Notes: a model not told the origin generated them from the sequence alone. A stretch of 64,000 nucleotides of DNA from Tetranychus cinnabarinus (GCA_022266195.1 WHVY01000003.1:12462001-12526000), one strand, 5' to 3'; shown: positions 9,186 to 20,800, numbered from the stretch's first letter. Numbers and translations are program-made.

Positions 9186-11810
9186 TTAACATTATTGTCA
9201 AATTTATGCACAAATTGACACAAATGCTCGAAAACGAGTAAAAATTATTTCTTTCAAATTATTACTTTTTTTGGTTAGTAGACACATAAAAACTGCGTCC
9301 ATTGGTGAGATGCAAAAGTTTCTCTGACCAACAGTTTTTGAGAAAATTTAGGTCAAAGTTAAAACTTCGATTGGCTTTTGTACAATTATGGAAGCAGATT
9401 TTTCCATCAAACTCTATTTTACTCATGAAATTTTTGATAGTCAACCATAAAATGCACTTACTTTGAGAAATGAAACTTTCGTTTTTCTGCAAAACAGATC
9501 ATTTCGATTTCCAGTTAAACTGGCCGCTTTCTGCGATTGCAAGAGTTACAGAGCTTAAACTCAATATTTGTCGTTAAAAATTGTCGCTACATATCATAGA
9601 TCTAATACTTTTTTGAATGCATCAACTGTTCTCTAGATTTTGGCCATTTGGTCCAAAAACTTTAAGCCTCAATATTTCGAGATTGGTAGCACCTAAAGTC
9701 TTCATTCTTTGGCCAATTTATTCTTTACTAATTTATAATGCAATGCAATTTAATTTCTTTCCGTTAGTTTGTTTGGTCCATGATTTCTGGCATTTAAATG
9801 CACGCGTAACAACTTATTTAGCAAAACAAACTCATCTTTACCCATTTCTGGTTTATAAAGCAATTTTCTGGTTGAGTTTACAAATGAAATGCAAAGATTG
9901 CTACCAAAGACTCCAAAATTTCCGTAAAGAGGTGAGACTAAATGTGATCGTTAGGGCATGCAAACTGTGTCAATTGGTACTATTAAAAAGTTCATCCGAT
10001 GGATAGTTTTTGATAAAATTGAGGCCAAATTTGTAACTTCGATTGTCTTTCGTTCATCTGTGGAAGTAGATTCTTACATGAAACTTTATTTTACTAATGT
10101 AAATTCTATGGCCAACCTGGAAATCTACTTATTTTGAAAAATAACACTTTCTATTTTCTGCGAAACAGATAAGTTCGATTTTCAGTTAAACTGGCCGCAT
10201 TCTGTAGTAGTAAAATTTAAAGAGCTGGAACTCATTATTTGTCAATATAAATTGATTGTACACATCATGGATTAAAAACTTTTTCTAATCCATCAACAGT
10301 TCTCTTGCTTTTGGCCTTTGGTCCAAAAACTCTAAACAGCAATATTTCGCGAACCGTATCACCTACAATTATCATTCTTTAACCAAACATTACATTTCAT
10401 TATTGACTATAAAATCCTGCGATATTAAACTATTCAAGATTCTATAAAAAAGTTATAATATTGTATTACTTACATTGCCAGATTTGAGACTTGAGTTATA
10501 AAGTTAGATTGCTACTTAAACACAAATCTTACGCGTTGAATGAATATTCAGTAATAAATATATTAGCATGGATTTTATTGAATATTCAGACATATTATAT
10601 TATAGCCCATCATAGAATCTAATGTTTGGCGCAAAAATGATGATTGTAGAGGAACCGTTCTCGAAATATTGATGTTGAAAGTTTTTAGATTAAAGGCCAA
10701 AATCGAGAGCAATATTGATGAACTAGAACTAGCATTGACTCCATGATGTTGGCCATCAATTTTTATCAACAACAAAAGAGTTTTAGCTCGCTAAATCTTT
10801 TAGTCAAAGATTAAGGTCGGTTCAAATGCGAATCGAAATGATCTGTTTTGCAGAAATTTGAAAGATTTATTTATCAAAATAAGTAGATTTCCTGAGTAGC
10901 CATTGAAATTCCCATCAGTAAAATAGAGTTTTATGAAAAAATCTATTGCGATAAATGAATAAGAGGCGTTCGAAGTTACAACTTTGACCTCGAATATATC
11001 AAAAACTATCTATCGGATGAATTTTTTAATAGTAAAGATGGATATAGTTAATATGTTTCTACAAACCCAGCAAGTTTAAACTGTTTACTCAAATGTTTGC
11101 CCCTTTGGCAGCATTCTTTGCCTTTCATTTACAAACTTAACCAGAAAATTGCTTTATAAACCAAGAAATGGGTAAAGATGAGTTTGTTTTGCTAAATAAG
11201 TTGTTACGCGTGCATATACATGCCAGAAATCGTGGCCCAAACGTACAAATGGAAATAAATTAAATTGAATTGCATTATAAATTAGTAAAGAATAAATTGG
11301 CCAAAGAATGAAGACTTTAGGTGCTACCAATCTCGAAATATTGAGGCTTAAAGTTTTTGGACCAAATGGCCAAAATCTAGAGAACAGTTGATGCATTCAA
11401 AAAAGTATTAGATCTATGATATGTAGCGGCAATTTTTAACGACAAATATTGAGTTTAAGCTCTGTAACTCTTGCAATCGCAGAAAGCGGCCAGTTTAACT
11501 GGAAATCGAAATGATCTGTTTTGCAGAAAAACGAAAGTTTCATTTCTCAAAGTAAGTGCATTTTATGGTTGACTATCAAAAATTTCATGAGTAAAATAGA
11601 GTTTGATGGAAAAATCTGCTTCCATAATTGTACAAAAGCCAATCGAAGTTTTAACTTTGACCTAAATTTTCTCAAAAACTGTTTGTCAGAGAAACTTTTG
11701 CATTACATAAATTGATACAGTTTTCACATCTCTACTAGCGAACAGAAGTTATAATTTGAAAGAAACCATTTTTACACGGTTTAGGGCATTTTGTCAATTT
11801 GTGCATAAAT
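9186..11810. mobile_element. Modular foldback repeat, copy 1 (about 2.6 kb, long inverted arms)
   Basis: The outer arms (about 9240-9870 and 11143-11773) are near-identical reverse complements about a centre near 10506. Homology extends outward to a terminal TTTATGCACAAATTGACA stretch at both ends. Each arm is built of related subunits of about 450-600 bp that share landmarks: CAGTTAAACTGGCCGC, TTGGTCCAAAAACTTTAAGC and an AATATTTCG box. Subunits near 9290-9730 and 10010-10390 run forward; those near 10640-11010 and 11290-11720 run reversed. Open stretches inside (such as about 129 codons at 9617-10006) have no recognisable domain and are probably not genes. The structure resembles Foldback/Galileo-type non-autonomous DNA transposons (inference). 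Exact ends and the target duplication were not resolved. Confidence 0.75.
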
Positions 11811-12138
11811 GTGATGATTGGGTTTTTTAGTCGCAAGCTATGGTCTGCTTTAAAGCAATTGTCATAAATTAACGCAAGAACATGTTTAAGTTTGTAGATC
11901 GTAACATGAAATATTGTTCTGAATCAATCAAATGAAGCTTTTGATGGATTATCTCTTGAGATCATCTAATAGGTTTGTTATTAACTTTTGCAGTCGACAT
12001 CAATCATATTTTTGTCACATCTTTTTATAATTTATTAATTTTCAGTCATAAATCTCAATTATCTGGATACTTCAAATTCAATATCAAACCTCTTTGTGCA
12101 CCAGAAACTTGCAACTCATGTTAAGAGTATGAAATAAA
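11811..12138. other. Short intergenic leader of the second channel gene
   Basis: About 330 bp between the repeat edge and the ATG at 12139. It must contain the promoter of the + strand channel gene. No motif stood out. Confidence 0.4.
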
Positions 12139-13488
12139 ATGTCTTTGCAAACTTCTCGCCGTTTCCGTCTAAAGCCATCAGAGTTGAAGGTTCAGCAAAC
12201 TTTAGTTGAACGAAGTAAAAATGAGAAAAGACAATCTCATGTTGAAAATGATTTCCAATTTAACCGACCATCGCTCGACTTCGTAATTTATAAGCCAACA
12301 GAATATAACTTTAATTCTAAGAATATCGATGATCGAGAGAAAAGCAAGACCAAATTGTGCCATTATAGTTACCGAGCCAAGTTAATCTCATGGTTAACTG
12401 CAACAATTGGACTGATCTGGCAAATTCATCAAGTCTCTGTCATATATTTTGACTTCAAAACTCGAGTTGACATCGAAATTGTTCCACATCAAAACATAAC
12501 GATGCCCGCTCTTACAATTTGTACCGATCTCATGGCTCATCCTTCCATTTTGAGATATTTTCCTTCATTTAACTTATCCAAAGATGCTCGCGACTATTAT
12601 CGATATCTAAGGCCAAGTAAACTTCTGGAATTTCCTGCTGAGCCAGTCAAAGTTGATTGCCGAACACCATTTCCCGAACTGATCAAAATAGATCCAAGTG
12701 GAACAGATAATTGTGAAAATTTTGTTGCTCCAAGAGTCAGTTTACATTATAATTGGGAAACAAATCGAGTTATAAGGTGCAACACTTATTATTATCAAGA
12801 ACCTGGAAAGAAACCAATGGAAGTGATTCATGGAAATGCTAAAGATTTTTATCAAGTTCGTCTATTCAGTCAAGGAAATCATTCATTCGCAATCATTGTT
12901 CACAATCCAATTGAGATTCTGCACGTTATTGAAGCTGATACATTTCATTTTTGGAGTCAACAAACACTTAGCATCATTTTATCCACAACCAAAGTAATAA
13001 CCCATTTGTTGCCAGCGCCTTACCGCACTGATTGCGTTCCTTATGATGACCAAGAATTTGGTCGTTTATCTTGTGTCTACAATTGTCGAATCAAACAAGC
13101 GATAAGAGATTGTCCGATTTGGCCTAAAGATGTTCCTGTTACCAAAAATACCGATTTGCCTTTTGCAGTAGAAGGCAAGGTTTGTTGGGCACCCGAACGT
13201 CATTATTGTTCGCAAAAGTTCCTCTGTAAAGCTCAATGCATAAATCATTGGTATACAACTACATTGATTTCAGTGACAGAGAAACGGTCAAATTCAAATT
13301 TAACCCGTTTATATGTTCGCCGTCCTTCAGGTGCAGAGTTTGTTTACAATTATGGACCTCGATTGACTCAGATTGAGTTCATTTGTTACACTGCTTCTTG
13401 TTTTGGCATTTGGTTTGGTATTTCAGTTACTGATATGCTTCGATTTTCCTTGCATTATGGGACTAAACGTTTCGTTGCTCATTCTTAG
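12139..13488 (+). CDS. DEG/ENaC (pickpocket-like) channel subunit 2, 449 aa
   Basis: Intronless. It has a longer basic/polar cytoplasmic N-terminus (about 80 residues) than its neighbours. TM1 is at about 81-104 (KLISWLTATIGLIWQIHQVS), then RVDIEIV and MPALTICTDL. A Cys-rich ectodomain follows (CVYNCRIKQAIRDCPIWPKDVP, CSQKFLCKAQCINHWYTT), then TM2 at about 409-436 with CFGIWFGIS, whose Gly-Ile-Ser at 427-429 is the filter position. The cytoplasmic tail is only about 13 residues. Role as for the other two subunits: a sodium-selective, probably sensory channel that assembles as a trimer, possibly with its neighbours. It alone is on the + strand and lies between two inverted copies of a foldback repeat, so its orientation may result from an inversion. 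No frameshift or missing cysteine pair is evident; it looks functional. Confidence 0.9.
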   Translation: MSLQTSRRFRLKPSELKVQQTLVERSKNEKRQSHVENDFQFNRPSLDFVIYKPTEYNFNSKNIDDREKSKTKLCHYSYRAKLISWLTATIGLIWQIHQVSVIYFDFKTRVDIEIVPHQNITMPALTICTDLMAHPSILRYFPSFNLSKDARDYYRYLRPSKLLEFPAEPVKVDCRTPFPELIKIDPSGTDNCENFVAPRVSLHYNWETNRVIRCNTYYYQEPGKKPMEVIHGNAKDFYQVRLFSQGNHSFAIIVHNPIEILHVIEADTFHFWSQQTLSIILSTTKVITHLLPAPYRTDCVPYDDQEFGRLSCVYNCRIKQAIRDCPIWPKDVPVTKNTDLPFAVEGKVCWAPERHYCSQKFLCKAQCINHWYTTTLISVTEKRSNSNLTRLYVRRPSGAEFVYNYGPRLTQIEFICYTASCFGIWFGISVTDMLRFSLHYGTKRFVAHS

Positions 13489-13798
13489 ATTCTTTGATTC
13501 GAACTGTACAAACTACACTAAACAAACAGAATCGATTGGAATCACATCAAAATAACTAGATTCAACACTATTTCTACATTTATTTGTTTCAAACTTTCGC
13601 CATTCAGTATGATGTAGTTCCTCTTTGTTTTTGCTCTTTATTTTTGTACCATATTTGCGAAGATTGTTATTGGTACAAATAAAAACAACCAAAAATTGTG
13701 TAACAAGATGAATGAAAGTGTTAAAATAAACTGCTTAAGTACCAAACCTTATGTTTGTATGTAAACTGTTTAATTCAGGTTGCTGCTAAAAAGAAACG
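13489..13798. other. 3' flank of second channel gene
   Basis: About 310 bp of AT-rich spacer. AATAAA-like sequence near 13679 probably serves the upstream gene. No coding signal. Confidence 0.4.
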
Positions 13799-15735
13799 AT
13801 TAACACAATTAATGCTCAAATTGACAAAAATGAACGAAAACTCATTTCAATCAAATTATAACTTCTATTGGTTAGTAGAGACATAAAAACTGATTCCATT
13901 AGTGTGGTGCATGAGTTTCTCTGCCCTACAGTTTTTGAGAAAATTTAGGCAAAAGTTAAAACTTCGATTGGCTTTTGTACGATTATGGAAGCAGATTTTT
14001 TCACCAAACTCTATTTTACGGATGGATTTTTTGATAGCAAACCAACCAATGCACTTACTTTGAGAAATAAATCTTTCAATTTTCTGCAAAACGCTTCACT
14101 TCGATTTCCAGTTAAACTGGCCGCTTTCTGTGATTGCAAGAGTTACTGAGCTTAAACTTGATGTTTGTCCATGAAAATTGTCGCTACATATCATAGATCT
14201 AATACTTTTTTGAATGCATCAACTGTTCTCTAGATTTTGGCCTTTGGTCCAAAAACTTTAAGCCTCAATATTTCGAGATTGGTAGCACCTAAAGTCTTCA
14301 TTCTTTGGCCAATTTATTCTTTACTAATTTATAATGCAATTCAATTTAATTTATTTCCATTTGTACGTTTGGGCCACGATTTCTGGCATGTATATGCACG
14401 CGTAACAACTTATTTAGCAAAACAAACTCATCTTTACCCATTTCTTGGTTTATAAAGCAATTTTCTGGTTAAGTTTGTAAATGAAAGGCAAAGAATGCTG
14501 CCAAAGGGGCAAACATTTGAGTAAACAGTTTAAACTTGCTGGGTTTGTAGAAACATATTAACTATATCCATCTTTACTATTAAAAAATTCATCCGATAGA
14601 TAGTTTTTGATATATTCGAGGTCAAAGTTGTAACTTCGAACGCCTCTTATTCATTTATCGCAATAGATTTTTTCATAAAACTCTATTTTACTGATGGGAA
14701 TTTCAATGGCTACTCAGGAAATCTACTTATTTTGATAAATAAATCTTTCAAATTTCTGCAAAACAGATCATTTCGATTCGCATTTGAACCGACCTTAATC
14801 TTTGACTAAAAGATTTAGCGAGCTAAAACTCTTTTGTTGTTGATAAAAATTGATGGCCAACATCATGGAGTCAATGCTAGTTCTAGTTCATCAATATTGC
14901 TCTCGATTTTGGCCTTTAATCTAAAAACTTTCAACATCAATATTTCGAGAACGGTTCCTCTACAATCATCATTTTTGCGCCAAACATTAGATTCTATGAT
15001 GGGCTATAATATAATATGTCTGAATATTCAATAAAATCCATGCTAATATATTTATTACTGAATATTCATTCAACGCGTAAGATTTGTGTTTAAGTAGCAA
15101 TCTAACTTTATAACTCAAGTCTCAAATCTGGCAATGTAAGTAATACAATATTATAACTTTTTTATAGAATCTTGAATAGTTTAATATCGCAGGATTTTAT
15201 AGTCAATAATGAAATGTAATGTTTGGTTAAAGAATGATAATTGTAGGTGATACGGTTCGCGAAATATTGCTGTTTAGAGTTTTTGGACCAAAGGCCAAAA
15301 GCAAGAGAACTGTTGATGGATTAGAAAAAGTATTTAAGCCATGATGTGTGCAAACAATTCATATTGATAAATGCAGCTTCTAAAATCTTACGACTACAGA
15401 ATGCGGCCAGTTTAACTGAAAATCGAATTTATCTGTTTTGCAGAAAATTGGAAGATTTATTGCGCAAAATAAGGGCATTTTCTGATTTGCTATCGGAAAT
15501 TGTATTAGCGAAATGAATTTCATGTAAAAATCTGCTTGCATTATTGCACAAAAGGGAATCGAAGTTTCAATGCTGACCTAAATTTTCACGAAAACTGTCG
15601 CTCAGAGAAACTTTTGCATCACAAAAATAGACTCAGTTTTTTGTCTCTACAAACCAACAGAAGTTTGAATTCGAAAGAAATCAGTTTTCGATCATTTGCG
15701 TCAATTTGTGCAGAAATGTGACAATTGAGTTAACT
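13799..15735. mobile_element. Modular foldback repeat, copy 2 (inverted relative to copy 1)
   Basis: Positions about 13800-15590 are the reverse complement of about 10020-11809 in copy 1; paired coordinates sum to about 25609 without drift over more than 1 kb. The 201-nt stretch 14834-15034 translates identically to 10575-10775 on the other strand, so this part is very similar. The left edge (about 13800-14100) and the right edge (about 15430-15735) are more diverged. The right edge ends in TGCAGAAATGTGACAATTGA, related to the copy 1 ends. It is shorter than copy 1 because one subunit is missing. It carries no gene. Confidence 0.75.
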
Positions 15736-16049
15736 GTATTTGTAATATTGATCAGGTTTTTCTAGAATTCGATATTGCATCTTCTGAATATACAATTATG
15801 ATCACTGAAAAATTAAATTGATTGAATTTCAAGTTTTCATTCGCAATCAAAATCTGTATTTTAAATGATTGATTTTCTAAAGATTTAAGTTTCAGCTCAA
15901 TCGAGGTTTGAAATACAAATTGAAAGCATTTGAAATTATTTCGTGCTGTTTAAATTCTTTATTATTGTTAATTGCTGAGTTTATATTGGGCTCTTCATAA
16001 ATTGAACTGCGTGTTTACAAATATTTAAAGTAAGCTGTATAAGCGACCA
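15736..16049. other. 3' flank of third channel gene
   Basis: About 310 bp between the repeat and the stop of the - strand channel gene. Nothing recognisable apart from AT-rich sequence. Confidence 0.4.
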
Positions 16050-17318
16050 TTAACGGAGAACATCAATATGCCAAACTCGCGAAACTTTTCGATGAAGGAT
16101 CTTGTTTGGTGATCTCTTATAACCTTTTGGGTAGGCTTGAGGTTTTGACCAATCAGATCTTTGTTTGTCATTCTTATACGGCTTGTGACTTTTGCGACTT
16201 TCAACAGATTTCTCATTGAGATTAAACATTCGTAACATTATGTCAGAGTAACTGATGCCAAACCAAATGCCCAAACAACTGGCAACATAACATGAGTATT
16301 CAACTGTAGCTAGATATGGTGTGACATTGTAAACGAATTCAAGTCCATAAGGTCGACGAGCCGCGAATCTGGTCAAATTGGAACGAGTTTCTTTGAAATG
16401 ATTCCAGACGAGATTCGAAGAGTACCAAGAGCTTTTACATGCAACAGGACAGATTTCAAAGGATTCACATTTATAGTCGCTTGGACTTGGACAAGTGTGT
16501 TGCCGGGAACGAAACGGTAATTTTGAATCCACAGGAGCAGGGACTTCTGATGACCATGAGCCACAAGTTGTCAAAGCAATTCGATTGCGACATTCGAATA
16601 TGCAGCCTTGTCTTCGAAACATGACATCTGTATAGTCCAAGCAATTAGTGAAAAAGATGTAACTTGGTAAAGAGACGACTATTCGTGAAGTAACAATAAC
16701 AACGTCACTGGATTGGTTAGTAAATATTGTTAGAAAATCAGATTCCGGCAAGTTTAATATTTCGATCGGATTATGAAGATAAACATAAAATGAATTAGGT
16801 TTAGCTGAGTAAATTTCAAGCTGATAAAAGTCTTTAGCTTCATTAGAGATCACAGTTAGGGGACGATCCTCTTTTTGATGCAAATAAGTTGTACAATGAG
16901 TTATCTCCTTGAAAGCTTGGTTGTATTGCATGGAATGTATTGTTTCCCCGAAAAGGTCACAAGGTTGGCCATCAGGAGCACCATCGATTACCCTTGGATA
17001 TTTGGTTCGACAGAACACTTTAACATCGATTGTTTCCAAAGTTGACAGAATATTGATTGGCAAGAAAGTAATCTCTTCTTTCATTTGGGCGAAAGTCAAA
17101 TTCCGAGTGTGAAACAAATGGTTCAAAGTTTTTGGATGAGGATCCAAAGGCAGGCAAACGGTGATTGCTGGCATTGTCAAGTTGATTGGTGCGTCCATTT
17201 CAATATCGACTCGTGTCTGGAAACCAAAAAATATCTCCGAAACTTGATAAACTTGCCAAAAAAGGCCCAAAGAAGCGAAAAGCCAACACAGCAAATTTGG
17301 CAAATGTTTTCTCTTCAT
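16050..17318 (-). CDS. DEG/ENaC (pickpocket-like) channel subunit 3, 422 aa
   Basis: Intronless. TM1 begins almost at once (about residues 8-31, NLLCWLFASLGLFWQVYQVS), then RVDIEMD and MPAITVCLPL. The Cys-rich ectodomain includes CIFECRNRIALTTCGSW and CPVACKSSWYSS. TM2 is at about 339-365 with CLGIWFGIS as filter segment. A Lys/Arg-rich tail of about 57 residues follows. The near-absence of a cytoplasmic N-terminus is odd for this family, where that region carries gating and assembly determinants. Either a short upstream exon was missed or this paralogue has lost it; the first in-frame ATG is used here. It is otherwise intact and closely related to the two neighbouring subunits, being closest in layout to subunit 1, which shares its strand. 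Confidence 0.87.
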   Translation of the reverse strand: MKRKHLPNLLCWLFASLGLFWQVYQVSEIFFGFQTRVDIEMDAPINLTMPAITVCLPLDPHPKTLNHLFHTRNLTFAQMKEEITFLPINILSTLETIDVKVFCRTKYPRVIDGAPDGQPCDLFGETIHSMQYNQAFKEITHCTTYLHQKEDRPLTVISNEAKDFYQLEIYSAKPNSFYVYLHNPIEILNLPESDFLTIFTNQSSDVVIVTSRIVVSLPSYIFFTNCLDYTDVMFRRQGCIFECRNRIALTTCGSWSSEVPAPVDSKLPFRSRQHTCPSPSDYKCESFEICPVACKSSWYSSNLVWNHFKETRSNLTRFAARRPYGLEFVYNVTPYLATVEYSCYVASCLGIWFGISYSDIMLRMFNLNEKSVESRKSHKPYKNDKQRSDWSKPQAYPKGYKRSPNKILHRKVSRVWHIDVLR

Positions 17319-17801
17319 TTTAGTCTTCGGATTGGATATTTGAAATGTTTGAAATTAAGAAATGAATAGAAACAGTATTTTCAGTTCGCAAGGTATATTT
17401 TAATATCTTTGACCTCATGAAAAACTAGTAATCTTATTTAAAAAGAATTTGATAACATTTTCTAAAGATTTTTCGATGATTAAGTTAACATGTGATGAAA
17501 ATTTTCAGTAATAACAGTAAATACTTTTTTTCCAATGAAGATCAAGGAAGAAAAAATATGAAAAAATGATGAATTTTGAGTGATTGAAAATGACATGACT
17601 GAGTTGAACAAAGAAGAGAGAGAGAGAAAGAGATAAAAATCAATAGATGTACACAATTAGATGAGAAGAGAGATTTTAACAAGTGATAACAATTTGTTAA
17701 CTGTTAACATTAACAATGAGAAAGACGCAAATTGAAAAAAGAAAGGCGAGGAATGAGAGAAAATAAAATTATAAAAATGAGACAAATCAATGAGAATGTG
17801 T
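17319..17801. other. Intergenic between channel gene 3 and the flippase
   Basis: Both flanking genes are on the - strand, so this holds the flippase 3' UTR and the channel gene promoter. A purine-rich run (GAGAGAGAGAAAGAG type) occurs near 17612-17633. Confidence 0.5.
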
Positions 17802-20800
17802 TTAAATTTGAATAGGAGAGGGTCCACTATGTTTAGGTTGTACTCGAGAAGATGAGGAAGCTTTCATATTATGTGTTGATGATGAGATATTGGCTTGATT
17901 TGGCATCACTTGACTTGGAACTTCAATGGATGATCGTACACTGTTTAGCGTATTGGTACCAGTGTTTGATTTAATACTTGGCTTTTGAACAAGTTTACCA
18001 CTTGTAATTAATCTACCGAAACCTTCTTGATGGGCGAATGCATAACCCGATCTTACAGATCGTCGACTTCGGCGAACTGAGCTTCTACGTCGTGTGATGG
18101 GTTCGATGGGTTTAATCTTTAATCGAGTCAATCTTTGTTTTAATCGACATCGATCACTCAGAGTTGGATGTACATTAACTTGATAGAAACGAGATGCAAT
18201 CACTGGAATTAAAAGGATAACCAGTGTTAAAAATAATGTAAACCAAAATTGTCCCGTGCTCAGCGCAGTTCGTAGGCAGCCAAGATATTGATTGCGGATA
18301 AAATTGCTATTAATGAAAAGTGTCATAGCAAAATAAAAGGCCACACTTCCCCAAATAACAACATGATTAAATACAGTCCAATAAGCGGTATCCAAGGCAA
18401 TCTGTAAGAGATAAAAGCATATTTCAATTATTACTTGAAACACGAACAAAATAATTGAATCTGAATCAAAGTTCAAATACACCTGAAAAATTGTCAATCA
18501 ATAAAGTAAAGTACATTTAGTGAGTTTGTACATTCAATAGCTATTCTATGGTTTTAGAATAAATTTATTTATTTATAATCTATTAATAAACACCAAATAA
18601 CAAACTGTTGCAACAGAAAAATGATGTATTATCATATAACAACAAACTAGATTATGTAAATATTCAAAATTAAATTTTTCAACATAACTGACAGAATAAA
18701 TTAGGTCTTTTAATGAATATGATCGATGCATCCGTTTGCATGATTTATTTGAAAGTTTCCTCTGAATTTAATTGAACCATTCAATAACTTTAATAGCAGT
18801 GGATATAAAGCTCAATAAAATCAGATGACTAAATAGAACCTAGTCACAGATATTGCAGGTGGAAAACTGTTGACTCTGAATAGGAAAACCTGTAAATGTA
18901 AACAAAAAAGAAATAGTACCTGTGCTGTTACCACTAAAACGAGAATCGTTGAAACGACTGTACCAAAAATTTGGTGCCCATCATAATTAATACCTTCTGG
19001 TCCAATTGCTTCTCTGAAAGCCCCATAAGAGATGAAAAATAAAACAAATGAGGTGATAATACCATGAGCCACACTTTTTAAGAACTCAATTTTGTTGAAC
19101 AGGAGATCACCATGACCTGGGGTATATAATAAAGGATACCGGATCGACATTCGATCGTCCACATCTTGGTCGAATATACCAAGAGCTAAGACTGGCAGGG
19201 ATGTATAGAAGACATTGTAGAATGATATGAAAACAGGATCATATAGAGTCTGAAGATAGAAAATTATTACAGAAATTAGTAAAAAATCAATATTTTTTAA
19301 ACCTGAAACTAACCTGAGCCGAGAAACCGCAGAAAAATGCGTACCAGAAATGGCAAAGAGTAAAGGCAAAATTTTTATAGAAAAAGTATCTTAAAAATTT
19401 GGCCATACGATAGTATGACCAACGACCATGAACTAGCAACAGCCTTTCTAAAAAACGAAACTGAGCCAATGCAAAATCTGAAGATAAAACCGCTTGCATT
19501 CCTTCCTGTCCACTAATACCAACTCCAATGTGAGCCACTAAAAATGGAAGAAAATGAATTAGAAATTAAGATCTTTTCAGTGATTATCAAGATATTATTG
19601 ACATTGAGACATCAATTCAATATTTGCTGAGGCAGCAATTCCTTAAGTAAATAGCTTAATGTAATGCATTCAATTACAAGGTGGTATTATAATTGAGATC
19701 AACACTGAAGTAAACTCACTTTTAATCATACTAACATCATTGGCACCATCTCCAATGGCCAAAGTAACAGCTTTTTTATGCCTTTTAACAAGATCAACAA
19801 CAAGAGCTTTTTGCAATGGAGTTACTCGGCAACAAATAACAGATCGGCAACATGATGCAACTTCAAGGAAGAGTAATTCAATTTGTGGTTGAAGAGCATG
19901 AACTAAACTATGACCATTAACAACCAAAGCAAACCCACCGAAAGCTCCTCCATCTTTACCGACAAGCTCTTCAATTCCAGTTCCTAAATGTTGTTGATGG
20001 TGAGATTGATTTTGATGATTGTTATGATGATCGCCTTTACCATCAACATGATCCACCTTTTGATTAGCCCATGGCTTACCTCCGGAAACATTGTTGCCTG
20101 GAGACACGTGTGTTACATCACTGGCATCACTAAAGGTAACTACAGAACAGGCTCCACCGACTTTACCTTGAGCTGAAATATTGCGAATACTTTCTCTACA
20201 ACGCAATAATTCTTGTTCAACTTCATCATATTCCCAACCTTCAATAATAAATATATCAACCATTTCATCAGTTAACAATTGACAAGAGTAACCAATGTTG
20301 ATGGCAGTTTCTTGTTTATCGCCGGTTAAAACCCAAATTTTTATGTTGGCCGCAGAAAGATTGGCAATACATTGAGGAACACCTTCTTGGAGTTTGTCTT
20401 CGATGGCAGTTGCTCCAAGTAACATCATATCCTTTTCGATCAATTCATAAACGGCAGAAACTTTGTCTTCCCGATCGACTAAACTTGTAGCAGCTTCATG
20501 AAGCTGTGCTTTCCACTTCTCAACCGTCTCTTCATCCAACTCCTTTTTTGCTAGACATAATGTTCGAAGTCCTTCACTAGCAAATCGATTGAGATGCTCT
20601 AGAGTTTCCTGTCTAACATCCTCACAATTAGCATGTAACCTTTCGAATATCACAGAATCAGCACCTTTGCAATATAGAGTTATCTTTCCATCTTTTTTGA
20701 TTATCACCTAAATTAACAGAAACAATTAAAAACATTAGAAATAATTGAGTCAAATTTTCTAAATCTATTGTTAGGACATTTCTTATAAAATAGATTTTTG

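Noticed and set aside
9617..10006. 129-codon open stretch on + inside the first foldback repeat as a gene
   Set aside because: It lies in repeat arms that recur in both orientations, has no domain, and its copies (11154-11396 and 14237-14455) are truncated at different points.
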